A stretch of 64,000 nucleotides of DNA from positions 1-64,000 of the forward strand of contig NW_025401154.1 in NCBI RefSeq assembly GCF_011075055.1, in the 5' to 3' direction. Below the pieces are notes generated by a model. The model was not told the DNA's origin. It saw nothing but the letters and a program-made list of their open reading frames with translations, and did not search any database. Position numbers and translations under genes: made by a program. Numbering within the stretch: position 1 is the first letter of the stretch; each line of letters begins with the position of its first letter. Shown here piece after piece: positions 46,601 to 56,797 of this stretch. Origin of the DNA: Mangifera indica. Taxonomy: Eukaryota > Streptophyta > Magnoliopsida > Sapindales > Anacardiaceae.

Positions 46601-48842
46601 CTCTGCGGGCCTAATATAACCCATAATTTTGTGGGTAATGCGGCCCCTTTGACATTTCGGTTGTAAATATTATGCAATATTTTACTCGGCGTTACTCTAA
46701 AATAGTTGACTATAGAGTATGTGTGAAGTTACACTAATAACTATATCAGAAACAAGAAATTCATGAGGAAGAAAAGTCTGATATTAGAAACCTGTTTTTG
46801 CCAATCCGTGAAGATTGTTCTGAGACCTAGAAAAGCCGCTTGTACAGAAGAGGCTGTAGCAAGTCCAATCAAAAGACCCTTCCCATTCAAGTGTAAAACG
46901 AAGGCCAATATTGCAGCAACTGGAATTCCTACCAGATAATATGCTCCAAGATTTACATAAGCTCCTAAATTTTGCCACCCACTTCCTCTTGCAACCCCTG
47001 TCACATGATACTAAATATTTAATCATGTTGCTTAAGCTACTAATGCACCAAGGAAAGATTAAGATCTCCACCAGGACATGCTTCAGCAACTGTCCCGTCA
47101 GGAGAAAAGGATATCCGGTGGTATATAACTATGATTTTAACCTCAGGAGATAGATTTGATTAGATTTTTTGTGATGGAAGTAAGAGGTTTGGAGATCAAA
47201 TCATGCTGCCAATGAACCAATATCTCAGAGGGTTAATTCGATGTAAAGAAATTTAAAATTTTTTTTTTTTGGTAAGTAAAAGAAATTTAACTTGAAAAAG
47301 GAAAGAAAACAAACCTGAGAGTACTGCTTGTAAGCTGTCCGTGACGATGCAGAGACATAGAAAAGGACCCATTTTTGCCACCTGATTTACAATTGCTTTG
47401 GTATTGCTTAATGCATATCCCAAAATGTGGCGACAGAAGAAGAGAGTTGTGCTTACAAGGACCACCTCAGTGACTGCAAGAACCATTATGGCACAAACAG
47501 CCATTTTTGCTGCCTGAGGATTCCCAGCTCCAAGTTCATTGGAAACTCTAGTGCTACGAATTGGCAGATTCAATCATTGTCAATGTATCAAATCAGCTTT
47601 ATTTGATATCATTTGTCGATATTGTGCTTAAGAGTCTAGTTTAGAGCAAACCTTGCAGTAGCCCCAAATCCATATGGTATAAAGTAGTGCAGATAAGTAA
47701 TGGTAAAGCTGTTAACAAGGAGTCACAAGTCAGAATCCATATTTTTGGTTTGTCGTCGAGAGTCTTAAGAGGATCGAAATGCCATGTACTCGATGGATTA
47801 AATACTATAAATAAGCATACATACCATATGGAAAGCATTGAAGTCTCAAGTTCTGGATTAGGCAGCAACCCAGACAGCAAAATGAGAACCTCATAGGACC
47901 ACCATTCAGGACTGTTAAAAGTGTTTGGCATGAAAGAAAATATCAGGAACCCAAAACCCGAAAAGGATGAAGAAAACTAAAATCTTGTTAAAAAGGATTA
48001 AGTGAAAAAAATTGCCAAGTCATTATAGCAGAAGGCACTGCAAATTTGAAGAACTCTTTGATGCTTAAGAACATATCCTTGGAGAGCGCAGCACGAGTTT
48101 TTTCACATCTTGAAGAGTGTTTCATGTAAAATCCAAGAAGGAATACATTCAACCAGTATGATATACCAATAGCTAATGCTGCTCCAATACTTCCCAGTTT
48201 AAACTTAAACACCATTGCCCAACAAAGAGGTATGTGAAAAAACAAAGTTACACGAGAGCTAATGAGCATCGGATGGATCAAGCTTTGGGTCTGGAAATAC
48301 CGGATCAAAGCTTGAAGTACAGCATATGAGAAAAGGTTTGGAATGAGGCAAACCGAGTACTTTTGCGCGACTTTTGCGATTGCAGGATCCTGGTCTATAA
48401 GTATCAATAGCTTGTCTGTGAAGAGCCACAGGACTGAAATTGGAAAGCAAACCAGAATGAGTGATATGATCGCACAGTAAGTATAAGTTCCAAGCTTCTG
48501 ATATTGTTCAGCTCCATAGGCTTGTCCACATAGAGTCTCCAACGCACCAGCCATTCCAAACTGCTCAGAATTTTACAAAATTCAAACTTCAGAAATGCCA
48601 ATAGGCTTGCTGGAAATGCCAAAAATTAAGAAAGAGTGGTTTACAAGGAAACTGAAGCCGGTTACACTTGTGAAAGAGGTGGCTATGGAGACTCCGGCGA
48701 GGGCGAGTTCATCAACGTGTCCCACCATTATCACTGCAACAACCTGCAAGAGATACTGCAACACAGTGACTGCAACCATTGGTGCTGCTATGAAGCTCAC
48801 CCTCTTTAGTTCTTTCATTGAAACCATCCATCTGCTGCTCAT
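43632..48842 (-). CDS. MATE (DETOXIFICATION-type) multidrug/toxin efflux transporter
   Basis: Seven exons, minus strand: 48,842-48,645; 48,560-48,016; 47,911-47,825; 47,708-47,652; 47,553-47,315; 46,997-46,792; 43,682-43,632. Together 1,383 nt, one frame, 460 residues, within the family range of about 450-500. MATE proteins are 12-helix membrane carriers that export organic compounds in exchange for protons or sodium. Family landmarks are kept: 'EELKRVSF'-like start (here [13 protein letters not shown]), '[18 protein letters not shown]', '[14 protein letters not shown]', '[20 protein letters not shown]', '[10 protein letters not shown]', '[11 protein letters not shown]', '[20 protein letters not shown]', and an 'ASKARERIF' tail encoded by the tiny last exon. 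Oddities: intron 2 needs a GC donor (48,015-48,014), the residue before EWW is Pro rather than the usual Leu, and intron 6 (3.1 kb) contains a whole copia element. Similarity is closest to the DTX14/16 type as I remember it. Substrate unknown. Confidence 0.88.
43805..43992 (+). repeat. 5' LTR of the intronic copia element
   Basis: 188 bp, beginning 'tgttagtgcacaagg' and ending 'aataattata' just before the primer-binding site. It carries a TATA-like 'tataaatatata' near 43,937. That segment (about 45 bp) is missing from the 3' LTR. Confidence 0.85.
44331..44549 (+). pseudogene. Copia gag (UBN2-type) fragment
   Basis: A 72-codon open stretch with '[17 protein letters not shown]', '[20 protein letters not shown]' and '[11 protein letters not shown]', the typical core of copia gag capsid domains. 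It has no full-length frame. The plus-strand ATG at its start is probably not a natural start. Confidence 0.75.
45285..45765. mobile_element. Probable hAT-like MITE inserted in the copia element
   Basis: About 480 bp of 'ctcgaac', 'ggcttggct' and 'aactcggctcaa' type sequence, related in style to the MITE at 21,993-22,290. It interrupts copia pol sequence ('FMQNPTDNH' just before, RNase H after). The left end 'gggtcgaactcaaatc' and the right end 'gatatccaccgc' are weakly inverted. No clean 8-bp duplication was found, so the ends are approximate. Confidence 0.5.
46296..46745 (+). repeat. 3' LTR of the intronic copia element, interrupted
   Basis: Begins 'tgttagtgtacaagg' and ends 'aactata' against TCAGA. 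It matches the 5' LTR on both sides of a ~278-bp insertion (about 46,385-46,662). It lacks about 45 bp present in the 5' LTR, including the TATA-like box. Confidence 0.8.
46385..46662. mobile_element. Small insertion within the 3' LTR
   Basis: Sequence absent from the 5' LTR. It is GC-richer than its surroundings, with 'gggttaggtcggccc', 'gggtcatgc' and 'cgggcctaatataaccc' words. Inverted pieces 'ttgacag' and 'ctttgacat' lie near the ends, but exact termini and a target duplication could not be fixed. It has no coding capacity. Confidence 0.55.
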
Positions 48843-49627
48843 TTTCTCTATTTTATTAATCTGGCAACAGAAATTCTAGTACATAAAAAAAATAGATGTT
48901 AGTCTCTATACAATGCACAAACATGCCTGGAATTCTTCTTTATTTAGCAAAGTGATTGATTGATAGATAGTACATAGAGCATGGCTAACATAATGAAAAA
49001 TGTTAATGGAATGGCCAAAGGACTTACCCAACATGTGACACTTTTTCCAATTTTTTAACTAATAATTTTAAAAAATTCAAACATGTATTTATTTTATAAA
49101 TTTTCTTATTATTATAAGTGATAAAATTATTATTTTAAAAAATAATTTATTCTTATTTGACATTTTAATTTTGAAAACTAATAATTTTTGTTATAACTTA
49201 ATTTTAAAGAGTTACTTTTTAACCTCCACCTTCTAGGATTCCTATAGTTTTTATATATTTTAAAGGTAATAGTCATTTTCTCAAAATTCAAAATATTATA
49301 TTTATACTCTCAAAAATTCATTCTCTCTTTATGGCGATCATTTTTCTCGATGATTCACTTTGACGTATGATCAACCATTAGGATGATACCTCTTCTCTCT
49401 CTCTCTCTCTCTCTCTCTGATGGGTTTTCAAAATGAAAACCACAAAAAATCTAATCAAAATAGTTAGATTTGTCATGAGCGATCTGTACAACAATTGATG
49501 CACAAATTGGTCGAATGATATCCAAGAATGTGTGACGTCCTCCTTGTCAACTAAGAAATTTCGGTTAGTAACTATATTAATTTATCTAACATGTGTTAGT
49601 TGGTAACACCTGGATCTCATTAAATAT
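48843..49627. other. Upstream region of the MATE gene
   Basis: Non-coding 5' flank. Apart from a CT microsatellite at 49,394-49,418 nothing specific is seen. No convincing TATA box was chosen. Confidence 0.4.
49394..49418. repeat. (TC)n microsatellite
   Basis: About 12 dinucleotide units. Pyrimidine runs like this are common in plant 5' leaders, but here it lies about 550 bp upstream of the MATE start. Confidence 0.9.
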
Positions 49628-50696
49628 GTTGCAGGTAGGGATGACAACAGGGAGGGACGGGGAGGGGATATCAATCCCTGTTCCCGTTACGGGGATAACA
49701 AAGAATCCCTGTCCCTGCGGGGAAAAATCCCCTCCCCATACCTGTAAATATAGATCTGGTCCAAAATTATAGCTCAAAATGGTGACTCAAGAAAACTGAA
49801 ACTTAACTAAATCCTTCTAACATGTAAACACCAACATTCACAAAAGTCTCATAAATTTCATTTTTGACAAATATCTTCAAGTTAGATACTTTGTTTACAT
49901 AATGGATACAAAAATAAATTACTCAAAAATTGAACTAATCCCTTTGGGGGCAGTTAAATTAACTTATAATATATCTCACTTGTCTTCCAGAGCCTCACAA
50001 ATTCTTGCAATGCAGCGAGCGACACTCATTGGATAGCCAGAAACTGGATAACAAATAATAGTAATAAAATGAGAAACACCACATTATTAGCTCCAACACC
50101 ACAATGATGTCAAAGAACACCATAAAAACTATTATAGTTTTTCCTTCTTCCTTTTTCTTCGGTTTTGGATTGAGTAAGATTATGTATATTAATAATAAGT
50201 ACTAATTTATATACTTCGATGACATATCAATATGTGATTGATTGTTATTTCATTTTTAATTCAGATAATTCAATCACATAATGATACGTCATCTTTAGTA
50301 CGTAGATTAGCACTCATTATTAGTACATATAGTTTTTTTAATTTTTTAAAGAGGACTTAGCAAAAACAAGAAAAAAAAATTTGAAAAAGGAAAGGGAAAA
50401 AAAAACTTATGGAACCAGTCATATCATATGCATTTAAGATGTATATTCACTATAGGACTTATGAAGAAAAAGGAGGAAAAAACAAACATTATTGAGCAGG
50501 GAAAAAGCAATATCCCAAAAACTTATTAGCTATTAAGTCATCTGTATAATCCAACTCAATCTTCCCATGGGCCATTGCACCAACCTGGAAATGCATATGA
50601 TATTAGATCGTAAGGACTAAAAGTTTATATCAGAAAATCAAAATCCACTTACATGTCAAACATCAAGATTGGATAGTGAAACTCAAATCCATGTCA

Positions 50697-52894
50697 TCAA
50701 TTATCAACTACAACACATATAAAAAGTTAGGTAATAAATTCTTGCAATATTTTAAAAACCAATATTTTAGAGATTAATGAAAAATACTTACTATCTTCTG
50801 AATCATTATCATCGTAGATTGTCGAACAAGACTCTTCACCTTTTAAGAAAATAAAAAAAATTAAAGACAAAATCTAATAATTATAAACTTTATATTAAAA
50901 TTGGTAAAAAATCATTTTATTACCTTTTAAGTTAGCCCATAACCAATTTTGAGAACACATCAATGCTTCCAATGTACCTGAATGAAGTCTATTGCGATGT
51001 GGACTTATTACCTTTCCAGCAGTGCTAAAAGCAGACTTAGAAGCAACAGTAGAAACTGGAATAGCAAGAATATCTCGAGCAATCCTCTGCAAGGTTGGAT
51101 ATTTAGGCCCATTTAACTTCCACCAAGTCAATATATCAAAGTCTGGACTCCTAGGTAAAAGTTGCTCCTCTAAATAACATTCCAGTTCTGACTTTCTCAA
51201 GATATTACTTGATTCTTGTTCAATAAACATATCAAAATCTGCTAGATACTCTTCATCACCACAAAAACTAGATTGAGAAGAAGATGAAGCAAACAAAGTT
51301 TGACTTGTACTACTTCCATGCCCTGGTTGATATTCATAAAGCAAATCATGACAATATTGTTGAATTCTAATTATTTCATCTTTGCCATCATCTCCATATA
51401 TCAAAGGAAAAAAATAATCCAACAATTTCATTTTGAATCTAGGGTCTAAAACAATGGCCACCCCCATAACACCATGAATCACACTCCAATAGTTGTTAAA
51501 TTTTTCAATCATTTGTGCAGCCATCTTCTTTATCATAACATTCTCACACATGAGCCATTTTGTCAAATGAATTTTGATTTGACAAATTTTAGGGAAATAT
51601 TCATTTGCAGTCGGAAATTTAGTATCAGAGAATAGTAAAGTGACATTGTAAAATACTTCCAATTTTCCACAAATATCTTGTATCAAATCCCATTCTTCCT
51701 CCGTTGGTAAACATTTATATTGTGGCTCACGAAGCTTTAACCGAGAAAAAACTTCTTTGTAAATCAAAGCAGTATTAAGCATAAGATAAGTTGAGTTCCA
51801 ACGACTTTTACAATCAAGAGACAACTTCTTTGTACTTTGAATGCCTAACTGATTGACTGCTTCCTCAAATTTTTGCTCCCTTTTAGGTGATGCTCTCCAA
51901 AAGGAAACACTCTCTCGAATCTTTGCAATTTCATCACTAATTATAGATAAACCATCTTGAACAATTAAATTGAGAATGTGAGCACAACAATGCATATGAA
52001 AGAATGAACCATAAAGCATAAGTGATGAACGTGGCAATTTATTCAAGATATCATCAATAATTACATCATTAGTGGAACAATTGTCCACAGTCAATGTGGA
52101 CAATTTTCTATCAATATTCCACTCATAAAAGCAATCAACCAATATCTCAGAAATCACATCTTTTGTATATGGGGCAGGAACATAAACAAACCTACAATTC
52201 AAATAGAAAATTGTTTACTGAATACATATATATGTATGAATGTATATATTAACAAAATATATTAAAAGATATTAAACAAAAAAAAAAATTACCTTATAAG
52301 TCGATTTTGTAACTCCCATTTGTTGTCGATAAAGTGGGCTGTAATAGTCATGTACCCTTTGTTTTGGTTGCTTACAGTCCACAAATCACACGTGATTGCA
52401 ATTCTCCCAAAATTTTTGTTTAACAATTTCATTGTCTTGCCCTTTTCAACATCATAAATGTTCATTATGTCCTTCTTAATGGTGTTTCTAGAGACCATCT
52501 TGAACAAAGGTTGAATGGTGTTACAAAATCTCTTAAACCCATAATGATCTACTATGCTTAAAGGATATTCATGCAATATAATCATATTTGCAAGGTCTTT
52601 TCTACTATGCTTAACAATTGATTTACACCTTCCAGTAGGATCAGTAACAAGAGAGTTGTCAGGTGCATTTTGAAGAGGGCTTGAACAAGAACTATCCAAC
52701 TCCTGACTTGATTTATTACTTTCATCAACAGACAATTGCATCTGATTACTTCCTACCAGAGTTCCAGTATGAGGACCACTTTCAGAAGATGTTAGTTTTT
52801 TAAAGGATTGAGAATTTTGCATGTTAACATCTTCAATATTTTTTCTTTTATTAACCAAAGAGTTTTCAGCAGACATTCCTATCAAATAGTCCAA
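50697..52894 (-). CDS. hAT transposase (RICESLEEPER/Ac-like)
   Basis: Exons on the minus strand: 52,894-52,293; 52,191-50,924; 50,839-50,792; 50,707-50,697, all GT-AG, giving 1,929 nt and 642 residues without a stop. If the last introns are not removed, translation would stop at 50,895 with a slightly different tail. N-terminal residues 1-90 are S/N-rich. 'LWTVSNQNKGYMTITAHFID' (about residue 170-190) and 'LTVDNCSTND' carry the first catalytic Asp region. 'HMHCCAHILNLIVQ' is the conserved CxxH-type block, and 'CKSRWNSTYLML' follows. The C-terminal hAT dimerisation domain includes 'DILTWWKLNGPKYPTLQRIA' and 'IPVSTVASKSAFSTAG'. An acidic end 'STIYDDNDSEDIDN' comes from the small exons. The BED zinc finger normal at the N-terminus is not in the first exon; an upstream exon, or natural loss, is possible. 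Excises and inserts its own element in the nucleus. Confidence 0.9.
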
Positions 52895-54407
52895 AATTTA
52901 GAATATAAGTTAATATAGAACATAAATATTAAAACCCATAATACGAATCACAATCAATAAACTTTACGTATACTAAAACTAAGTTCAAAAAATTTAATGA
53001 AGCTTCTTTATCAAACTAGAATGTAATAGTTAAACATCAGACTTGAAGAATAATATTTATGTAGCTGCACAATAACCAGGCCAAACATAAAAAAATTCTC
53101 ATCTTTTTTTATTAAATTAACTCTCCTTAGAAAAAGCATAAAGATTGATCCTTTGATAGTGAAGTAAAAGTACCAAATCAGTGGATCAGCTTTTGTATTC
53201 CCTTATTATCTACTGGTTTAGCAGTAAAGGAATTAGTCAAACCCCTATCACTTCTCAAAGAAATTAACACTAAGGACAAAAAAACAAAACAGGATATCCA
53301 CTAGGAATGGATTCAAACCGAACCAGCTCAAATTGGGCTTGATAGTTGATTCGAACAAACTGAGCTTAAACTGAAAATGGATCAGCTCATCAAGCTCAAG
53401 CCACATCTTGCAACCACATCAGAGCTAATAATAACCATTTCTCTTTCTAAATTTAAGTCCTGCATCGGTCGTTAGGGGAGTTCGTAGATATTTAGTGCAT
53501 TGTATTTTTAGTGTGTTGCCTTCGACCCATAAATCATCTGTCAAAAGCATAGCAGTTTCATGCATGCACCATTGCTGCTTTCATTCAATATGAAGTTTAG
53601 TTTAATCTGCCTTGTCTATATCACTTTAATGCAGCTATCTGGAAGCAACATAACCACTATGGAATCTAAGTAGATATTATTGGGCTCAGGTCCGCATGGA
53701 CTACAATTGGACTCCATGCAAAATAGGATCGGGTTTAATCTGAATTTCTAAGAATTGGATTTGCTTTTATTAAACAAATCAAATTTAAGTAAATCTAAAT
53801 ATTTAAATTCAAGCTAACTTAAATATACTTCAAAGTAAAATTATTTTTAAGTTTTAATTTATTGGTCTTGAATTGATTTTTTTATATTTAGATCGCTCTC
53901 AAATTAGGTCTCATTCAGACACAGCCCATATTGAATCTGGTTCTTATGCCATCAATAACAATAATTTCTTAAATTCATTATTTCATTTGGCCACTTTGAT
54001 AAAGCAGCACGAGCCTTGCAGCAAAGTTTATTTAACCCAAAGGGCAGCTAGTAACTATAAGTATGAATAATCATGATTTGGGTATGAATAATCATGATTT
54101 GGGACTACATTTGACAAACCAACCACTTCTTACTCAGCTTTACTGCAGTTGGTTGTGGTTGATTCAATTAATCCCTTGTAATTATACTATACACCAAAAC
54201 ATCATCTCATGACACCAAAACAAGCTGGAACAAATTTCCACAGAAATGAAAAAGAAACAAAAAGGAAAAAGGAAACAAAAAGCAATACAACACAAAATTC
54301 AAACAATTTCCACATAAACGAAACAAAAAAGGAATATTCAGAAATACAACTTAGGGTTTGAAAATTTTACCTTAATATTGAGAAATTTTAGTCTGTGCTT
54401 TGTTTTA

Positions 54408-54556
54408 GCTTTGGCTAGGAGAGGGAGTGTGTGGCTGTGGAGAGAAAAATGGAAGCTTTGGCTGGGAGAGAGAGTGTGCAGCTGTCCTGTGGAATGAAAA
54501 ATGGAAGCTTTGGCTGGGAGAGGGAGTGTGTGGCTGTGGAGTGAAAAATTGAAGGA
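54408..54556. repeat. Three ~50-bp tandem repeats in the hAT element
   Basis: Units start at 54,408, 54,455 and 54,506, each 'gctttggctgggagag' (first one 'gctttggctaggagag') followed by 'agtgtg' and 'gctgt'. They lie between the right subterminal G-runs and the transposase start, where its promoter or leader is expected, and could bear on transposase expression or binding. Confidence 0.85.
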
Positions 54557-54653
54557 AAAGGAGATTTAGATTTAGGGTTAAAAAGTGAGTGGTAATTTTG
54601 TAATAAAACTTATTAAAGTTATAGTTTTAGCAAATATATTATTATATAAGATT

Positions 54654-54722
54654 TAGGGGAAGGGGAAGGGGAGGGGAGGGGAGGGGTGGGGCGGGGCGGG
54701 CCGGGGTGGGGTGGGCCGGGGA
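54654..54722 (+). repeat. G-run array, potential G-quadruplex
   Basis: More than a dozen runs of three or four Gs separated by one to three bases, within the right subterminal region of the hAT element. The left end has shorter G and C runs (49,650-49,740). Four close runs of three or more Gs satisfy the usual quadruplex rule many times over. Confidence 0.85.
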
Positions 54723-54883
54723 TATGTGTATCCCCATCCCCTATCCGTCCTGGATTACGAAGATTTTTTTCGTTCTCATCTCCGTCCCTTTCCCCGTTTT
54801 TATTAGAGAATTCCCTCCCCGTTAGGGTTGGGGAGGGTCAGGGCTCCTAAAATCGGGTCCAAGTTACCATTCCTAGTTGCAGG

Positions 54884-55241
54884 TCCCTTTCAGTCTTATT
54901 AATGGAGAATCAAATCATATCTGCTGCATTATGCTGCACTAAATCTCAATGATTCAAACTTTTATGTTTTCTAATCCTATTATATATATATTTTGCGTGG
55001 AACGCTTTATTTGATAGTTTTTTTTTTTTTTAATCTCAAATGCCTACAGTCCGATATAGTTTCCAATTTCGTGAGATTATGCTCAAAACTTGAAATCCTA
55101 AATAAATTTTGTTGAACGGTAGTACCCTACCCACTGAATGTTTCTTGAGAAGTGACAAATCGACAAAAGTGACAACTTATATTTTGACTAGTGAAAAAGA
55201 ATCCATTGATTAGAGAACATGTTCGACCAGTCGGCACTTTA
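54884..55241. other. No gene recognised
   Basis: The short DNA between the hAT and CACTA elements. An unbroken T run lies near 55,018-55,032. No coding frame. Confidence 0.35.
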
Positions 55242-55244
55242 TGT

Positions 55245-56794
55245 CATTACAACAACAATTTAATTTAAGAATAATTTTAATTTTGTTATAAAATATTATT
55301 TTTAAGAATAAAAATAAGATTTTATTTCTAAATGATTATTTTTTTAATTAACTGGAGACCCGTTTGTGTTTGTTGGACTTAGGAGACAAAATTTTAATTT
55401 CGTCTCTAATAAGGTAAAATTTATCTTCAAGGACAATTTTAATGTCGCCCCAAAGAGATAATTTAAGAGACAATTTTATTTTTACCCTAGAACGATAATT
55501 TTAGAAGACGACATCTTAATTTTATCTTAAAAAATATTAGATTTATTTTTATAGATAATTTTAATTTCGTCTCATAATATCATTTTTAGTAACAATCTTA
55601 TTTTTATTTCAGAATAATAATTTTAAGGGATTTTAATTTTGTCCTCAAAAATGTAAAATTTATTTTTATAAACAACTTTAATTTCATCTTAAAATATTAT
55701 TTCAAGGACAAAAAATTTTTAATTTCATCCCTAGTAAATTAAGATTTATTTTTAAGGATACTTTTAATGTCATCTCAAAATGATAATTTTAGTAAACAAA
55801 ATCTTAATTTCGTTCCTAAAAACGTATAATTTTTTTTTAAGGATGATCTTAATTACATCCAATTAGGGGACAAAATATTCTACTTGTAACACATGATAGT
55901 TATATAATTAAATATTTTAATTATTACATTTATGGATTTACAATATTTCGATAATATTTAGTTGTTAGTTGATTTGTAATAGTGACAATTTGATATGATT
56001 AATATTTTTCACGTAGTCGAAAATATGTTTTATATGAATTGTTTGATTTCGAGAATTAATATAATTATAAATTTTAATTTATGATAAAAATACTCGTATC
56101 AAATTCATCGTATAAACAAGAATTGAAATTTTTTACCTCAATTCACAATGCAATCAAGGATGAAATTTTTGTCTTCAATTCATAATACAATTAAGGACAT
56201 AAAAAATTGTCCATAATTCACCACTTAATCAAAGACAAAAAATTTTGTCTCTAATTCATTATACAATTAAGGACAAAAAAGTCCTCAATTCTTTACACAA
56301 TTAAGGATGAAATTTTTTTTTTAATTTATTATATAATTAAGGATGAAAAATTCTATTTGTAATTTATTATACATTCAAAGACTAAAAATTTTGTCTTCAA
56401 TTCAATGTATAATCAAAGACGAAAAATTTTGTCTCTTATTTATTATACATTTAAAGACAAAAGAAATTGTCTCCAATTTATTGTACAATTAAAGACGAAA
56501 ATTTTTGTCCCTAAATGTGTATTTTTTTTAATGAAATGGAATTATTTGGGACAAAATGTTATTTATTTATAGATAAAAAATTTTGTTCCAAAATGTATAT
56601 TCTTTTATGATGAAACATTATTTTGACCACAATGACTGATTATTAAAGATAATTTTTTTTTTCGTGGTAGCACTCTTTGGTAACGCACATTTTTTGACGA
56701 TTTAATCTTTCATTATGATTGACTTTTTGGAACAAATTTTTGACATTTTGTGGGACGAAAAAATTTGTCACCTTCTATGAAATTTATTGTAGTG
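55245..56794. mobile_element. Non-autonomous CACTA (En/Spm) element
   Basis: A 1,550-bp element. The right end reads out as 'cactacaataaattt' on the reverse strand, and the left end is the decayed 'cattacaacaacaattt'. The 3-bp duplication TGT flanks both sides (55,242-55,244 and 56,795-56,797), as required for CACTA elements. The body is built of two internally repetitive halves: 'gacaattttaatttcgtctc' type words at 55,260-55,870, and about ten units of roughly 30-36 bp around 'gtctccaattcattatacaa' at 56,130-56,510. No transposase frame exists. Confidence 0.85.
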
Positions 56795-56797
56795 TGT

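Larger units (their letters stand above)
43805..46745 (+). mobile_element. Complete Ty1/copia element, decayed, in MATE intron 6
   Basis: A 2.94 kb element between perfect 5-bp duplications TCAGA (43,800-43,804 and 46,746-46,750). LTRs are at 43,805-43,992 and 46,296-46,745. The primer-binding-site-like 'tggtattacagc' starts at 43,993, and the gag (44,331-44,549), RT and RNase H remains run on the plus strand, antisense to the MATE gene. RT motifs include '[15 protein letters not shown]' (about 44,712) and 'LGLEV' (about 44,980). RNase H has '[15 protein letters not shown]' (about 46,015-46,060). Integrase and most of pol are deleted, and stops are frequent. It contains two younger insertions (about 45,285-45,765 and 46,385-46,662). 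Confidence 0.88.
49636..54875 (-). mobile_element. Young, apparently complete hAT transposon
   Basis: A 5,240-bp element with a perfect 8-bp duplication GTTGCAGG on both sides (49,628-49,635 and 54,876-54,883). Inverted termini are 'tagggatgacaac' (left) and 'taggaatggtaac' (reverse complement of right), very like the CAGGGATG end of maize Ac. Both subterminal regions carry dense G/C-run repeats (49,650-49,740 and 54,655-54,860). It encodes one transposase on the minus strand with an unbroken spliced frame. The perfect duplication and intact frame indicate a recent insertion that may still be able to move. It lies 0.8 kb upstream of the MATE gene. Confidence 0.93.

Noticed and set aside
46784..47153. 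Frames overlapping MATE exon 6 on other frames or strands
   Set aside because: Shadow frames of the MATE exon, which has clear family motifs and correct splice sites.
56130..56510. Evenly spaced short repeats, CRISPR-like at first sight
   Set aside because: The units are imperfect, the spacers are themselves parts of the repeat, the setting is a plant CACTA element, and CRISPR arrays do not occur in plant nuclear DNA.
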